Shown: positions 7,629 through 16,711, counted from the first letter of the stretch. The stretch: DNA of 64,000 nucleotides from Polaribacter dokdonensis (GCF_024362345.1 NZ_CP101505.1:516001-580000), one strand, 5' to 3'. Translations and numbers: made by a program. Notes: generated by a model not told the origin, from the letters alone.

Positions 7629-8672
7629 CTATTCGAAAACGATTTCGTAATGTCCTGTCTTGCCAAATACGTCATCTTTAGGTACTTTTTCTAGCTTAGA
7701 AACCAATTGATTATCCACAATTTGATCTACATATTGATAACCTTCATCTGACTTATTTTTATATCTGTGAATAATATCTAAGAATTTTTTATCATTATTA
7801 GGAATGTTAAAATAGCCTTCATAATCTATGAAAGTGTCAGTTGTTGCAATATGATATAATCCTTGTAAGATACTGTAGAACGTAAATTCTCTAGTTTTTT
7901 CTCTTTGATAATCTTCTGGATAATGACCTGATTCAATTAAAATAGTATTATACCCTAATTTCTGAAAATTATCTCCTGTAGCAGTTGGGTAAAATTCATC
8001 TGTATATCTACCAACAAAATTAGGTATCATTTTTTGCAATATAGAATTCATGGCAACAATTACATTCATAGTTTCAATTCTACCTTTTGTAAGTGACCTA
8101 GTTTCTTCTTCTGAAGGGGCTAAAAAAGATATTGTTGCTGTGTTTTGAGTACCTTCTACGTTAAATATGGTTCTTTGATCATGTAAATTGAAACTAAATG
8201 AAGGGTTAAATTCTTCTAATGTATGTCTTAATAATACACTTTCTTTAGCAACTCTATTTACAGCATCTCTATTTAAATCGATATTATTTGCATTAACTCT
8301 TGTATAGTTCTGTGCACCATCAGGATTTAAGATTGGGATGAATAATAAAGTACATTCTTTTAAAATTTCATCTAACAACGTACTTTCTTCATTTGAAAAA
8401 CAATTAAACAAGTCAAATAAAGCTCTTGTTCCTGTACTTTCATTTCCATGCATTTGTGACCATAAAAGAATCTTTTTCTTACCAGTACCAATTTTAAAGG
8501 AGTAAATAGCTCTATCTTCTTCAGAGTTCCCTATTTCTTTAATAGTAAAAGATTCTTTATGCTTGTTAAATAAAGGTAAAATATGCTCTAGAGTTATCCA
8601 TTTACCTAAAAGAGCTTCCTCTTTTTGATTTTTATATAACGCTTTTAATGTCTCTACTGATACTATTTTCAC
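7629..8672 (-). CDS. M14-family zinc carboxypeptidase-like protein
   Basis: This 347-residue protein begins with GTG. It has the M14 zinc-site pattern: HGNE (SQMHGNESTGT, about residue 94), NPDG and NLNRDA downstream, and the third ligand His in FNLHDQR. A Glu in IESGHYPED could be the catalytic base. There is no signal peptide, so it is probably cytoplasmic, unlike many M14 enzymes. It is a DUF2817/M14-like enzyme that may trim peptides or deacylate a small substrate. A full TTG-N20-TAAATTTG promoter lies upstream, giving a very short leader. The substrate is unknown. Confidence 0.82.
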   Translation of the reverse strand: MKIVSVETLKALYKNQKEEALLGKWITLEHILPLFNKHKESFTIKEIGNSEEDRAIYSFKIGTGKKKILLWSQMHGNESTGTRALFDLFNCFSNEESTLLDEILKECTLLFIPILNPDGAQNYTRVNANNIDLNRDAVNRVAKESVLLRHTLEEFNPSFSFNLHDQRTIFNVEGTQNTATISFLAPSEEETRSLTKGRIETMNVIVAMNSILQKMIPNFVGRYTDEFYPTATGDNFQKLGYNTILIESGHYPEDYQREKTREFTFYSILQGLYHIATTDTFIDYEGYFNIPNNDKKFLDIIHRYKNKSDEGYQYVDQIVDNQLVSKLEKVPKDDVFGKTGHYEIVFE

Positions 8673-8693
8673 AAAGTCTTAATTTAATCCACA

Positions 8694-8724
8694 CAAATTT
8701 ACACTATTGCTCATTAGTTGGCAA
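8694..8724 (-). promoter_or_regulatory. Complete promoter of the M14 peptidase gene
   Basis: On the minus strand TTG (8724-8722) is followed after 20 bases by TAAATTTG (8701-8694), a full match to the Bacteroidota promoter pattern. The GTG start is 21 bases further on. Confidence 0.68.
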
Positions 8725-8951
8725 TACTGAAGAAGTAATTAAAATGATTCCTAAATCAATTTTGAGTTTATGATATTAGATTTTATCAATCTATATTTTA
8801 TTATATAAAATAATTTAACCTTAAAATGCTTTCAATATTTTAAAGCACTGTTATACATTCGATTATCTTATAATGTTAATAGTTTACTTTAAATATTTTA
8901 GTTGAATTATTCTAGATAGCAATATTTATAGGAATCAATTTATTATTATTT

Positions 8952-8959
8952 TACCTTTG
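8952..8959 (+). promoter_or_regulatory. -7 promoter element (TACCTTTG) of the XRE gene
   Basis: An exact TAnnTTTG match 20 bases before the ATG of the XRE regulator gene. No clear TTG element was seen at the expected distance upstream. Confidence 0.55.
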
Positions 8960-8979
8960 TTTGAAGCTAAATATATACA

Positions 8980-9324
8980 ATGTTAAACAGTGTTGATTTT
9001 ATAAATAGATTGAAACAATTGATGGATTATCATCAATTTTCAGCTTCTTCTTTTGCAGAAAAAGTGGGTGTACAAAGGTCCAGTATTTCGCATATTTTAT
9101 CTGGTAGAAATAAACCTAGTTTAGATTTTATATTGAAAATCAACAGTGTGTTTGAAGATTTAGATTTAGATTGGTTGTTAAATGGTGATGGAAATTATCC
9201 TAAAAAGAAAAACCTAGCCTCTGCTCCTATTCTTAATAAATCTAGCATTCATAGTTCAACTAAAGAAATACAAAGAATAGTTACTTTTTATACTGATGGC
9301 ACGTTCGAAGAGTTCATTAAATAA
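8980..9324 (+). CDS. XRE-family (Cro/CI-type) helix-turn-helix regulator
   Basis: This 114-residue protein has an HTH_3 domain at about residues 7-64: FINRLKQLMDY, SSFAEKVGVQRSSISHILSGRNKPSLDFILKI, and WLLNGDG. The last motif is typical of flavobacterial XRE proteins. The C-terminal 45 residues are a low-complexity linker and a short beta-strand tail (RIVTFYTDGTFEEF), which may dimerise. The gene stands alone between its own promoter and a terminator. The target is unknown, and nothing phage-like lies nearby, so a housekeeping rather than prophage role is more likely. Confidence 0.86.
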   Translation: MLNSVDFINRLKQLMDYHQFSASSFAEKVGVQRSSISHILSGRNKPSLDFILKINSVFEDLDLDWLLNGDGNYPKKKNLASAPILNKSSIHSSTKEIQRIVTFYTDGTFEEFIK

Positions 9325-9347
9325 TCACTTTAAATTTAGGGCATAAA

Positions 9348-9374
9348 AAAATCCAGCTGATTAAGCTGGATTTT
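9348..9374. terminator. Bidirectional intrinsic terminator
   Basis: An 11-bp stem (AAAATCCAGCT and its complement) closes a 5-base loop, with A- and T-rich flanks. It lies between the convergent XRE and SPFH genes and can serve both. Confidence 0.87.
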
Positions 9375-9394
9375 ATATTTAATATAATATATTC

Positions 9395-10225
9395 TTATTG
9401 ATTGCCTAAAATAATAGGTAAACCATCTTTTCCTGAACCAATTACAATTACTTTACTGTTTGAAGATTTAGATAATTCTATTGTAGCTTCTATCCCTTTT
9501 TCTTGTAGAATCTTTTCAGTTAAGGATGCACTTAAAATTTTGTTTGCAACAGCCTTACCTTCAGCATCAATTTTTTGTCTTTCTGCTTCTTTCTTAGCTT
9601 TTGCTAATCTAAACTCATATTCTAAAGATTCTTGCTCTTGTTTTAATTTAGTTTCAATAGCGGTTCTAATAGTAGTTGGTAGTTTTACATCTTCTACTAA
9701 CACTCTTTTTACAGTTAAAAACTGCCCTTCTAAAACTAATCTAACTTCATCTAAGATTTCTTGTTCAATAACATCTCTCTTACTTGAATATAATTGTTCT
9801 GGTGTATAACGTCCTACAACACTTCTTGCTGCTGCATTTACTGCAGGATCTAGCAATTCACGTTCATAATCTTCACCTTTTGTTTTTATTAAAGAACCTA
9901 AATTTTGGAATTCTGGTTCGTACCAAATTGTTCCATTTACTTTAACCTCTAATCCATTTACAGATAATACATTCATTTCATCAGAGATAGATTGCTGACG
10001 TACTTTTCTGATAATCATTCTATTCCAAGGAGCAACAATATGAAAACCTTCTCCATATGTTTTTTCTGTATTTATACCATCACCTAAAGTTTCGAAAATT
10101 ACACCACCTTCACCTGGACCAATTGTAACAGTAGATTTTGAAAATAAGATAATTACTGCAATTACAATAAGTACTAAGAAAACTCCACCTTTAGGAAAGT
10201 TAAATTCCATTTGATTATTTGCCAT
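9395..10225 (-). CDS. Prohibitin-like SPFH/band-7 membrane protein
   Basis: This 276-residue protein has one N-terminal membrane helix (about residues 13-29, VFLVLIVIAVIILF), a band-7 domain (about 30-200, VGRYTPEQLYSSKRDVIEQEI) and a charged coiled-coil (LEYEFRLAKAKKEAERQKIDAEGKA), followed by a C-terminal strand region. These are the parts of a prohibitin. Prohibitins form large membrane rings and influence membrane protein quality control. The gene is monocistronic, with a good TTG-N20-TAAATTTG promoter upstream and a terminator downstream. The family is firm; the specific role is unknown. Confidence 0.9.
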   Translation of the reverse strand: MANNQMEFNFPKGGVFLVLIVIAVIILFSKSTVTIGPGEGGVIFETLGDGINTEKTYGEGFHIVAPWNRMIIRKVRQQSISDEMNVLSVNGLEVKVNGTIWYEPEFQNLGSLIKTKGEDYERELLDPAVNAAARSVVGRYTPEQLYSSKRDVIEQEILDEVRLVLEGQFLTVKRVLVEDVKLPTTIRTAIETKLKQEQESLEYEFRLAKAKKEAERQKIDAEGKAVANKILSASLTEKILQEKGIEATIELSKSSNSKVIVIGSGKDGLPIILGNQ

Positions 10226-10247
10226 TTAATATATTTTTTATTTTTAT

Positions 10248-10278
10248 CAAATTTACGATTTATAACGCTTAAAGACAA
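10248..10278 (-). promoter_or_regulatory. Complete promoter of the SPFH gene
   Basis: On the minus strand TTG (10278-10276) is followed after 20 bases by TAAATTTG (10255-10248), and the ATG follows 22 bases later. Confidence 0.68.
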
Positions 10279-10289
10279 TTCATTCTTGT

Positions 10290-12317
10290 CTATATTTTTC
10301 CATGATATTTTCTAATGAACCATTCAACACTAAATAAACCAACTATTATAAAAAGTAACCATTTCCAATTGATTAAATTTTCTTCAGTTTTCTTTGATTT
10401 TTGAATTGTATAATAACCTTCATCTTGCACAAGATCTTCAATAAGATTATCAGCTTTATCTTTATAGAATAATTTACCTTTTGAATTCGAAGCTAACTTT
10501 TTAAGTTTTTTATCATTTGCATTAGTAAACTGTTGTTCTATTTGAAATTCTGACACTTTAAATCTGCCAGATCTTTTTATTTTTTGATTGCTGACAGAAA
10601 CATCATAAGTATAATCTCCAGAAGGTAAATTATCTATTTCTGCTTGATAAGAATTGTTTATTAATGAAAAAGGAAAGGTTGTAACCTCTTGATTTTGTGT
10701 GTTTTTAATTTTTATTTCTAGATTAGCTCTATCATCAAACCTATAGTTTTTATCTGTATAAAAAGCAGCTATTTTAATTCTTGAATTTGAAGGATATATA
10801 GATTCAATATTAACCTCTAGCCTATTTCTTTTTTTATTTGATGCTAAATATTGAACGATATTTCCAATAAAATTATCAAATTCCTCAAAGGAATTCGTGT
10901 TTAAAAAGCTTGCAGCTCTCCATTTCCAAATACCTTCTCCTAATAAAAACCCTTTTTTAACATTATTGTTTTCTAAAAAAGTAAACAAAGGTTGATTTGT
11001 AGCAACACCATTTATATTCTGATAAATTAAAGTTTGCTTTTCACCTAATACAGTAATATCTCCAAATTTATCGGTTAATGGAGGTAAATTGTTAAAGTTT
11101 ATATCTTCTTGCAGAAACGTTAGAAAACCATCATTAAATATTGCACCAAAATTTTCGGTCTGATTAATAGCATTTTTAGAAATACCTAAATTATTTCGAT
11201 TGATGAAGTTCCAATTGGTTTTAGAACCAGATATTAACCAAAAATTACTTTCTGAATCTTTTAGTTGATTTAATAGCGATACAAATTGATTAGTTGGCTG
11301 ATATAAAATTACCAATTGATAATCTTTGATATCACCTTTAAATTTATCAATAGGAATTATTTCTAAAGAACGTTGTTTACTGGTTTCAATCGCTTTTTTT
11401 AATGCTCCTATATCTGGGTGAATTGTAGATGTTATTAAGGCTATTTTGGTTTGTTCATTAATAACTTCTATAGAAAATGATTTAGAATTATTACTTATAT
11501 TTTTTTCATTGTTTAATTTACCTATAGAAACAGTGTAATATTGTAAACCTTCACTAATAGATTCAAATTCTGTTTGTAAGGTTACTGATCTTTTAGTTTT
11601 CGAAAAATTTACATTTTTTCGAAATAATCTTTTTCCATTTTTAGAAATCGCAATAGGTGAATTAATGTTATTCTCTCCAAAGTAATTTAGAATAATTTCA
11701 ACAGGAAATTTATTATTAATGTAGCTGTATTTATTAACATTAACTTGAGAAATACTTAAGTCTTCATACTTTGTTGTGTCTCCTACAACTATAGGATAAA
11801 TAGCTTGTTTAGATTTTATAAAACTATAATCTAAACCTTTGGTTTGATTGCCATCAGTAATAAGCACAATTGGTGCTTTTATGTTTTTTTGCAATTCATT
11901 TAATTCTTGAATTGATCTTGAAATATCTGTATTTACATCATTAAAATTGAGACTATCTAGAACAGTTAAATTTTCCCCAAATGAAAATTTTTCAATCGAA
12001 AATTTATTAGTAAGTGCAGCATTATTTTCTAATTTATTTATCAACTCTTTTACATGTTCACCTTCCTGAAAATAAGTTATTGAACTTGAATTGTCTATTA
12101 ACAATGAAAGTATCGGTTTTTCATTAGTAATTTTTGTGCGCTCTATTTTAGGATTAATAAGTAAAATAAGCAGTAAAAAAAGGCTCAATGCTTTTAAGAA
12201 AAATAAAATTTTAGGAATAGTAGTTCTATCATTTACCTTGTATAAATATTGCATAAAGGCAATAATGGCGCTAAAAATAAGCGCTAAAGCAATTAAAAAA
12301 TAGGTAAATGATGTCAA
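10290..12317 (-). CDS. Large VWA-domain membrane protein
   Basis: This 675-residue protein begins with TTG. Two membrane helices span about residues 5-25 and 36-54. A VWA-like domain follows, with a metal-site motif DNSSS (Asp75, Ser77, Ser79) in LLIDNSSSI and the second strand VLITDGNQT. The middle region is beta-rich and Ig-like, and a single C-terminal helix lies near residues 648-665, with a short basic tail. The layout fits the VWA membrane proteins of Bacteroidota that have a large periplasmic region. It is 64 bp upstream of the SPFH gene on the same strand, but that gene has its own promoter. The partner is unknown; the MoxR/DUF58 pair is 9 kb away. Confidence 0.78.
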   Translation of the reverse strand: MTSFTYFLIALALIFSAIIAFMQYLYKVNDRTTIPKILFFLKALSLFLLLILLINPKIERTKITNEKPILSLLIDNSSSITYFQEGEHVKELINKLENNAALTNKFSIEKFSFGENLTVLDSLNFNDVNTDISRSIQELNELQKNIKAPIVLITDGNQTKGLDYSFIKSKQAIYPIVVGDTTKYEDLSISQVNVNKYSYINNKFPVEIILNYFGENNINSPIAISKNGKRLFRKNVNFSKTKRSVTLQTEFESISEGLQYYTVSIGKLNNEKNISNNSKSFSIEVINEQTKIALITSTIHPDIGALKKAIETSKQRSLEIIPIDKFKGDIKDYQLVILYQPTNQFVSLLNQLKDSESNFWLISGSKTNWNFINRNNLGISKNAINQTENFGAIFNDGFLTFLQEDINFNNLPPLTDKFGDITVLGEKQTLIYQNINGVATNQPLFTFLENNNVKKGFLLGEGIWKWRAASFLNTNSFEEFDNFIGNIVQYLASNKKRNRLEVNIESIYPSNSRIKIAAFYTDKNYRFDDRANLEIKIKNTQNQEVTTFPFSLINNSYQAEIDNLPSGDYTYDVSVSNQKIKRSGRFKVSEFQIEQQFTNANDKKLKKLASNSKGKLFYKDKADNLIEDLVQDEGYYTIQKSKKTEENLINWKWLLFIIVGLFSVEWFIRKYHGKI

Positions 12318-12634
12318 CTTTAAAATTTATAGGAAAGATATACATATCACTGCAAAAAAAAAACCTACAACGTTAAAAGTTGTAGGTTAGTTTTTATCAA
12401 ATTGATATAGGTTTCTATAGGGATTTTCCTAAAGGGGTTTAGGGTTATCGTTTTCAGAAAGCATTAAAAAAATTTAGGGATTTTTTAGGGATTACTTTCT
12501 TTCCACACTGTAAAGATACAACGTGATTAAAGTTAATTTTCTGAAAATTAGATAGAAACCTATTAAGCTTAGATAACTTGTAAAAAAGTTTAGATAAGCT
12601 GAATTTTATAGTTTATATTTTTTTATGTAGAGTA
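12318..12634. other. Gene-free gap with nested inverted repeats (candidate small RNA or MITE-like remnant)
   Basis: No open reading frame of note exists here. Two nested perfect inverted repeats are present: ATAGGTTTCTAT (12407-12418) with 12552-12563, and TTTTCAGAAA (12451-12460) with 12538-12547. The outer arms keep a matching TTATC eight bases outside them. Four copies of TAGGG(A)TT start at 12418, 12440, 12475 and 12486. On the minus strand a -7-like TATCTTTA lies near 12510-12517 and a strong terminator at 12388-12362, so a transcript of about 145 bases is possible. Confidence 0.5.
12362..12388 (-). terminator. Strong minus-strand terminator, 247 bases past fabG
   Basis: A 10-bp stem (AACCTACAAC and its complement around 7 bases) is followed on the minus strand by nine T residues. 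It lies far from the fabG stop at 12635, so it may end either a long fabG trailer or a small RNA made from the gap. Confidence 0.85.
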
Positions 12635-13381
12635 TTATGTTAACATTCCTCCATCAACAGAAAGCGTTTGTCCTGTAATGTAAGCACTCATATCAGAAGC
12701 TAAAAATACGCAAGCATTAGCAATGTCTTCTGGTTTACCACCTCTTTTTAAAGGAATTGAATCTCTCCAGCTTTGAACAGTAGCTTCATCTAATTTATCT
12801 GTCATTTCAGTTTCTATAAAGCCTGGAGCAATAACATTACTTCTAACGTTTCTAGAACCTAATTCTAGAGCCACAGATTTAGAAAAACCTACAATACCTG
12901 CTTTAGATGCTGCATAATTGGTTTGACCTGCATTACCTTTTAAACCAACAACAGAACTCATGTTAATAATAGAACCTGCTCTTTGTTTCATCATTGGTCT
13001 TATTACAGCTTTGGTTAAATTAAAAACTGATTTTAAGTTTACTTCTATTACTTTATCAAAATCATCTTCAGAAATACGCATTAATAAATTGTCTTTAGTA
13101 ATCCCTGCATTATTTACTAAAATATCTATTGATCCAAATTCAGCCAAAACTTCTTTTGCTAATTCTTGAGCTGCATCAAAATTGGCTGCATTAGATTGAT
13201 ATCCTTTAGCTGATACTCCAAGGGCTTTTAATTCTTCTTCTAAAGCATTTGCTGCATCAACAGATGAACTGTAAGTAAAAGCTACATTTGCTCCTTGCTT
13301 TGCAAATTCAATGGCTATTCCACGTCCAATACCTCTTGTTGCTCCTGTAATTATTGCTGATTTATTTTCTAGTAATTTCAT
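12635..13381 (-). CDS. fabG: 3-oxoacyl-ACP reductase
   Basis: This 248-residue short-chain dehydrogenase reduces 3-oxoacyl-ACP with NADPH in fatty acid synthesis. It has the cofactor motif TGATRGIGRGIA near residue 12, NNAG at about 90, the catalytic Ser in NMSSVVG and the Tyr/Lys pair in YAASKAG, then PGFIETEMT and the terminal SVDGGMLT. The length and motifs fit FabG rather than a general SDR. It follows sucD on the minus strand but is separated by a terminator, so it is a separate unit. A near-consensus -7 box (TATATTTA) lies just upstream. Confidence 0.93.
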   Translation of the reverse strand: MKLLENKSAIITGATRGIGRGIAIEFAKQGANVAFTYSSSVDAANALEEELKALGVSAKGYQSNAANFDAAQELAKEVLAEFGSIDILVNNAGITKDNLLMRISEDDFDKVIEVNLKSVFNLTKAVIRPMMKQRAGSIINMSSVVGLKGNAGQTNYAASKAGIVGFSKSVALELGSRNVRSNVIAPGFIETEMTDKLDEATVQSWRDSIPLKRGGKPEDIANACVFLASDMSAYITGQTLSVDGGMLT

Positions 13382-13419
13382 AAAGTTCGATTTAATTGTA
13401 ATGTAAATATAAAAAAGAA

Positions 13420-13440
13420 ATTCCCGTTTTTAACGGGAAT
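13420..13440 (-). terminator. Intrinsic terminator of sucD
   Basis: A 9-bp GC-containing stem (ATTCCCGTT and its complement, 3-base loop) 31 bases after the sucD stop, followed by a T-rich run on the minus strand. Confidence 0.84.
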
Positions 13441-13471
13441 ATTCTCTTCAATAAATTTAATATGTTGTTTA

Positions 13472-14344
13472 TTATTTTAAAACGTTAGCCACCATTTCTC
13501 CAATTTTAGCAGGAGAACTTACAACGTGAACACCATTTTCTTCTAATATTTTCATTTTAGCTTGTGCAGTATCATCTGCTCCACCAACAATAGCTCCTGC
13601 ATGACCCATTGTTCTACCTGCAGGTGCAGTTTGCCCAGCAATAAAACCAACTACTGGTTTTCTATTACCATCAGCCTTAATCCATTGTGCAGCTTCAGCT
13701 TCTAAATTACCACCAATTTCACCAATCATTACAATTGCTTCAGTTTCATCATCATTCATTAACATTTCTACAGCTTCTTTAGTAGTTGTTCCAATAATAG
13801 GATCTCCACCAATACCAATTGCTGTAGTAATTCCATAACCTTGCTTTACAACTTGATCTGCAGCTTCATACGTTAAAGTACCAGATTTAGAAACAATACC
13901 TACTTTACCTTTTTTAAAGATAAAACCTGGCATAATACCAACTTTAGCTTCATCTGGAGTAATAACTCCTGGACAGTTAGGTCCAACTAATCTAGTATCT
14001 TTATCTGCTATATATGCTTTTACTTTAACCATGTCTGCTGTTGGTATACCTTCAGTAATACAAATGATAACTTTTATACCTGCATCTGCAGATTCCATAA
14101 TAGCATCAGCTGCAAAAGCTGGTGGTACAAAAATTATTGAAGTATCAGCACCTGCCTTTTCTACAGCTTCTACTACTGTATTAAAAACTGGCTTTCCTAA
14201 ATGTTCTTGACCTCCTTTACCTGGAGTAACACCACCAACAACATTGGTACCATAATCAATCATTTGGCCAGCGTGAAAAGTACCTTCACTACCTGTAAAA
14301 CCTTGTACAATAATTTTTGAATTTTTATTTACTAAAACACTCAT
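13472..14344 (-). CDS. sucD: Succinate-CoA ligase alpha subunit
   Basis: This 290-residue subunit of the TCA-cycle enzyme interconverts succinyl-CoA and succinate with nucleotide triphosphate formation. It has the CoA-binding start [36 protein letters not shown], and the phosphohistidine segment [10 protein letters not shown] near residue 247. The length is normal. The beta subunit sucC is not in the window, as is usual in Flavobacteriia where the two genes are apart. It has its own -7 box (TATTTTTG at 14369-14376) and terminator, so it is monocistronic within a lipid A gene neighbourhood. Confidence 0.95.
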   Translation of the reverse strand: MSVLVNKNSKIIVQGFTGSEGTFHAGQMIDYGTNVVGGVTPGKGGQEHLGKPVFNTVVEAVEKAGADTSIIFVPPAFAADAIMESADAGIKVIICITEGIPTADMVKVKAYIADKDTRLVGPNCPGVITPDEAKVGIMPGFIFKKGKVGIVSKSGTLTYEAADQVVKQGYGITTAIGIGGDPIIGTTTKEAVEMLMNDDETEAIVMIGEIGGNLEAEAAQWIKADGNRKPVVGFIAGQTAPAGRTMGHAGAIVGGADDTAQAKMKILEENGVHVVSSPAKIGEMVANVLK

Positions 14345-14368
14345 GGTTCTTTTTTTAATTTAGTTACA

Positions 14369-14376
14369 CAAAAATA
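14369..14376 (-). promoter_or_regulatory. -7 promoter element (TATTTTTG) of sucD
   Basis: An exact TAnnTTTG match on the minus strand, 25 bases before the sucD ATG. No clear upstream TTG at the usual distance. Confidence 0.55.
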
Positions 14377-14412
14377 GTTATTGTTTACTTTTATAAAAAA
14401 CTTATTTGCGAT

Positions 14413-15330
14413 TTATTTTTCTTTTAGCAATCTTTTTAAGCCTGCTAATTGTTTTAATTTTTCTCTTGATTCTTCTATTGGTGTTCCAAAATAAGATTTT
14501 CCTCCTGGAACTGACTTAGTCACTCCTGTTTGACCTAATATAACAGCACCTTTTCCAATTGTAATTCCGCTATTTGTGCCTACTTGACCCCAAATTGTTA
14601 CTTCATCTTCTATTACCACACAACCAGCAATACCTGTTTGAGAAGCAATTAAACATTTTTTACCAATAACTGTGTCATGACCAACATGCACTTGATTATC
14701 AATTTTAGTTCCTTCTTTAATAGTTGTATCTCCAGTAACACCTTTATCTATAGTACAAGAAGCTCCTAAATCTACATGATCTTCTAAAATTACTCTACCA
14801 CCAGAAATTAATTTATCGAAACCTGTAGGTCTATTTTTATAATAAAAAGCGTCTGCTCCTAATACAGTATTGGCGTGAATTGTACAATTATTACCAATAA
14901 CAGCATTATCATAAATAGTTACATTAGGATGAATTATACAGTTATTACCAATAGTTACATTATTACCAATAAAAACGTTTGGTTGTATAATTGTATTCTT
15001 ACCTAATGTTGCAGAGTCTGAAATACTTGCAGTAGATGCTATAAAAGGATTAAAATGATTGGTGATTTTATTAAAATCTCTAAATGGGTCATCAGAAATT
15101 AATAAAGCTTTACCTTCAGGACAATCTACTTTCTTATTAATTAAGATGATAGTTGCAGCTGAATTTAAAGCTTTGTCATAATATTTTGGATGATCTACGA
15201 AAACTATATCACCTGCTTCTACAACATGAATTTCGTTGATTCCTAAAACCTGAAAATTAGCATCACCAATGTAATCTACATTTAATAGTGTTGCAATTTT
15301 TAGTAACGTTTGCGGTTTTTTAAATTTCAT
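14413..15330 (-). CDS. LpxD paralogue (hexapeptide-repeat acyltransferase)
   Basis: This 305-residue protein has an N-terminal domain like that of LpxD and a long left-handed beta-helix of hexapeptide repeats (about residues 100-270). The LpxD-type catalytic His is kept in IDNQVHVGHDTVIG. It is shorter than the canonical lpxD in the same cluster (344 residues) and only moderately similar to it. It is the last gene of a tightly packed run with efp, lpxA, lpxC/fabZ and lpxD. It may add an acyl chain to a UDP-sugar in lipid A or another glycolipid; the exact substrate is unknown. Confidence 0.85.
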   Translation of the reverse strand: MKFKKPQTLLKIATLLNVDYIGDANFQVLGINEIHVVEAGDIVFVDHPKYYDKALNSAATIILINKKVDCPEGKALLISDDPFRDFNKITNHFNPFIASTASISDSATLGKNTIIQPNVFIGNNVTIGNNCIIHPNVTIYDNAVIGNNCTIHANTVLGADAFYYKNRPTGFDKLISGGRVILEDHVDLGASCTIDKGVTGDTTIKEGTKIDNQVHVGHDTVIGKKCLIASQTGIAGCVVIEDEVTIWGQVGTNSGITIGKGAVILGQTGVTKSVPGGKSYFGTPIEESREKLKQLAGLKRLLKEK

Positions 15331-15349
15331 AAAATGCTTAACGCAAAAA

Positions 15350-15916
15350 TTACTCCTTAATACGTTCTTGGTAGGTTCCTTTTGTAGTTTCTACTTTAAT
15401 TTTATCACCTTCATTAATAAATAAAGGTACATTTACTGAAGCACCTGTTTCTACTGTTGCAGGTTTTGTAGCATTTGTAGCAGTATTACCTTTTACACCT
15501 GGTTCTGTATGAGTAACTTCTAAAATAACACTTAAAGGCATCTCTACAGAAAGTGGCATATCATCTTCTGAGTTTATGATAATGGTTACAATTTCACCTT
15601 CTTTCATTAACTCTGGAGTATCTAAAGCACTCTTTTGCAATTGAATTTGAGAGTAATCTTGCTCATTCATAAAATGGTAAGTATCACCATCATTATATAA
15701 ATATTGAAACTTATGTGTTTCTACTCTTACATCATCAATTTTTCTACCTGCAGGAAAAGTATTATCAACTACTTTACCATTGGTAACACTTTTTAATTTG
15801 GTTCTAACAAATGCAGGACCTTTACCTGGTTTTACATGTAAAAATTCAATGATTTTATAAATATCATTGTTGTATCTAATACATAATCCGTTTCTAATAT
15901 CTGATGTTGTTGCCAT
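15350..15916 (-). CDS. efp: Translation elongation factor P
   Basis: EF-P binds stalled ribosomes and speeds peptide bonds at polyproline stretches. The 188-residue protein has the N-terminal KOW-like domain with the loop KPGKGPAF, whose tip Lys is residue 32, followed by two OB-fold domains ending in IKVETTKGTYQERIKE. The loop has PGKG-P, the form seen in Bacteroidota; the nature of the modification at Lys32, if any, cannot be read here. It sits 9 bp after lpxA and 19 bp before the lpxD paralogue, so it is co-transcribed with lipid A genes. Confidence 0.95.
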   Translation of the reverse strand: MATTSDIRNGLCIRYNNDIYKIIEFLHVKPGKGPAFVRTKLKSVTNGKVVDNTFPAGRKIDDVRVETHKFQYLYNDGDTYHFMNEQDYSQIQLQKSALDTPELMKEGEIVTIIINSEDDMPLSVEMPLSVILEVTHTEPGVKGNTATNATKPATVETGASVNVPLFINEGDKIKVETTKGTYQERIKE

Positions 15917-15925
15917 TTATATCTT

Positions 15926-16711
15926 TTAATTTGCTTTGTAATATCCTTTCATGATTCCCCTATGAGAATCTTTTATAAATTGTATTATTTCATCACGTTC
16001 TGGAGTTGCTTCCATTTCTGCCTCAATAATATCTATTGCTTGAGTATAGTTGTAGTTCTTTTGAAATAGAATTCTAAATACATCTTGAATTTCTCTAATC
16101 TTTTCTGTACTAAATCCTCTTCTACGTAAACCAACTGAATTAATTCCTACATAAGATAATGGTTCTCTTGCTGCTTTTACATATGGAGGAACATCTTTTC
16201 TTACCAAAGATCCACCAGTCACAAATGCATGATTTCCTACAGAAGCAAATTGATGTACTGCAACCATACCTGCTAAAACTACATTATTACCAATTGTAAC
16301 ATGGCCTGCTAAAGTTGTATTATTAGAAAATATACAGTTTTCGCCAACAAAACAATCGTGTGCAATATGACAATAAGCCATAATTAAACAATTATCTCCA
16401 ATTGTAGTTCTCATTCTGTCTTTAGTACCTCTGTTGATGGTAACACATTCTCTAATAGTAACATTATCACCAATTTCTACAGTACTTTCTTCATCATCAA
16501 ACTTTAAATCTTGTGGAATTGCAGAGATTACTGAACCAGGAAAAATTCTACAATTTTTACCAATTCTTGCTCCTTCCATAATTGTTACGTTAGAACCTAT
16601 CCAAGTTCCTGAACCAATAACAACATTGTTATGTATAGTTGTAAAGGGTTCTATTACCACATTTCTGGCAATTTTTGCTTGGGGATGAACGTAAGCTAAT
16701 GGTTGATTCAT
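15926..16711 (-). CDS. lpxA: UDP-N-acetylglucosamine acyltransferase
   Basis: LpxA makes the first lipid A intermediate by moving a 3-hydroxyacyl chain from ACP to UDP-GlcNAc. The 261-residue protein has an N-terminal beta-helix of hexapeptide repeats (about residues 5-185), the catalytic His region AYCHIAHDCFVG, and a C-terminal helical tail (GLRRRGFSTEKIREI) typical of LpxA. The ATG is 3 bp after the lpxC/fabZ stop and efp follows after 9 bp. Acyl chain preference is not visible from sequence. Confidence 0.95.
   Translation of the reverse strand: MNQPLAYVHPQAKIARNVVIEPFTTIHNNVVIGSGTWIGSNVTIMEGARIGKNCRIFPGSVISAIPQDLKFDDEESTVEIGDNVTIRECVTINRGTKDRMRTTIGDNCLIMAYCHIAHDCFVGENCIFSNNTTLAGHVTIGNNVVLAGMVAVHQFASVGNHAFVTGGSLVRKDVPPYVKAAREPLSYVGINSVGLRRRGFSTEKIREIQDVFRILFQKNYNYTQAIDIIEAEMEATPERDEIIQFIKDSHRGIMKGYYKAN

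Larger units (their letters stand above)
8673..8979. other. Intergenic region between divergent M14 peptidase and XRE regulator genes
   Basis: These 307 bases are very AT-rich and hold no convincing reading frame, RNA gene or repeat. The left end contains the M14 promoter and the right end the -7 box of the XRE gene. The middle (about 8730-8940) shows nothing recognisable. Confidence 0.6.

Noticed and set aside
12418..12493. Telomere-like TTAGGG repeats in the gap.
   Set aside because: Only four imperfect, irregularly spaced copies; a bacterial chromosome interior is not a telomere. Kept only as part of the gap's repeat structure.
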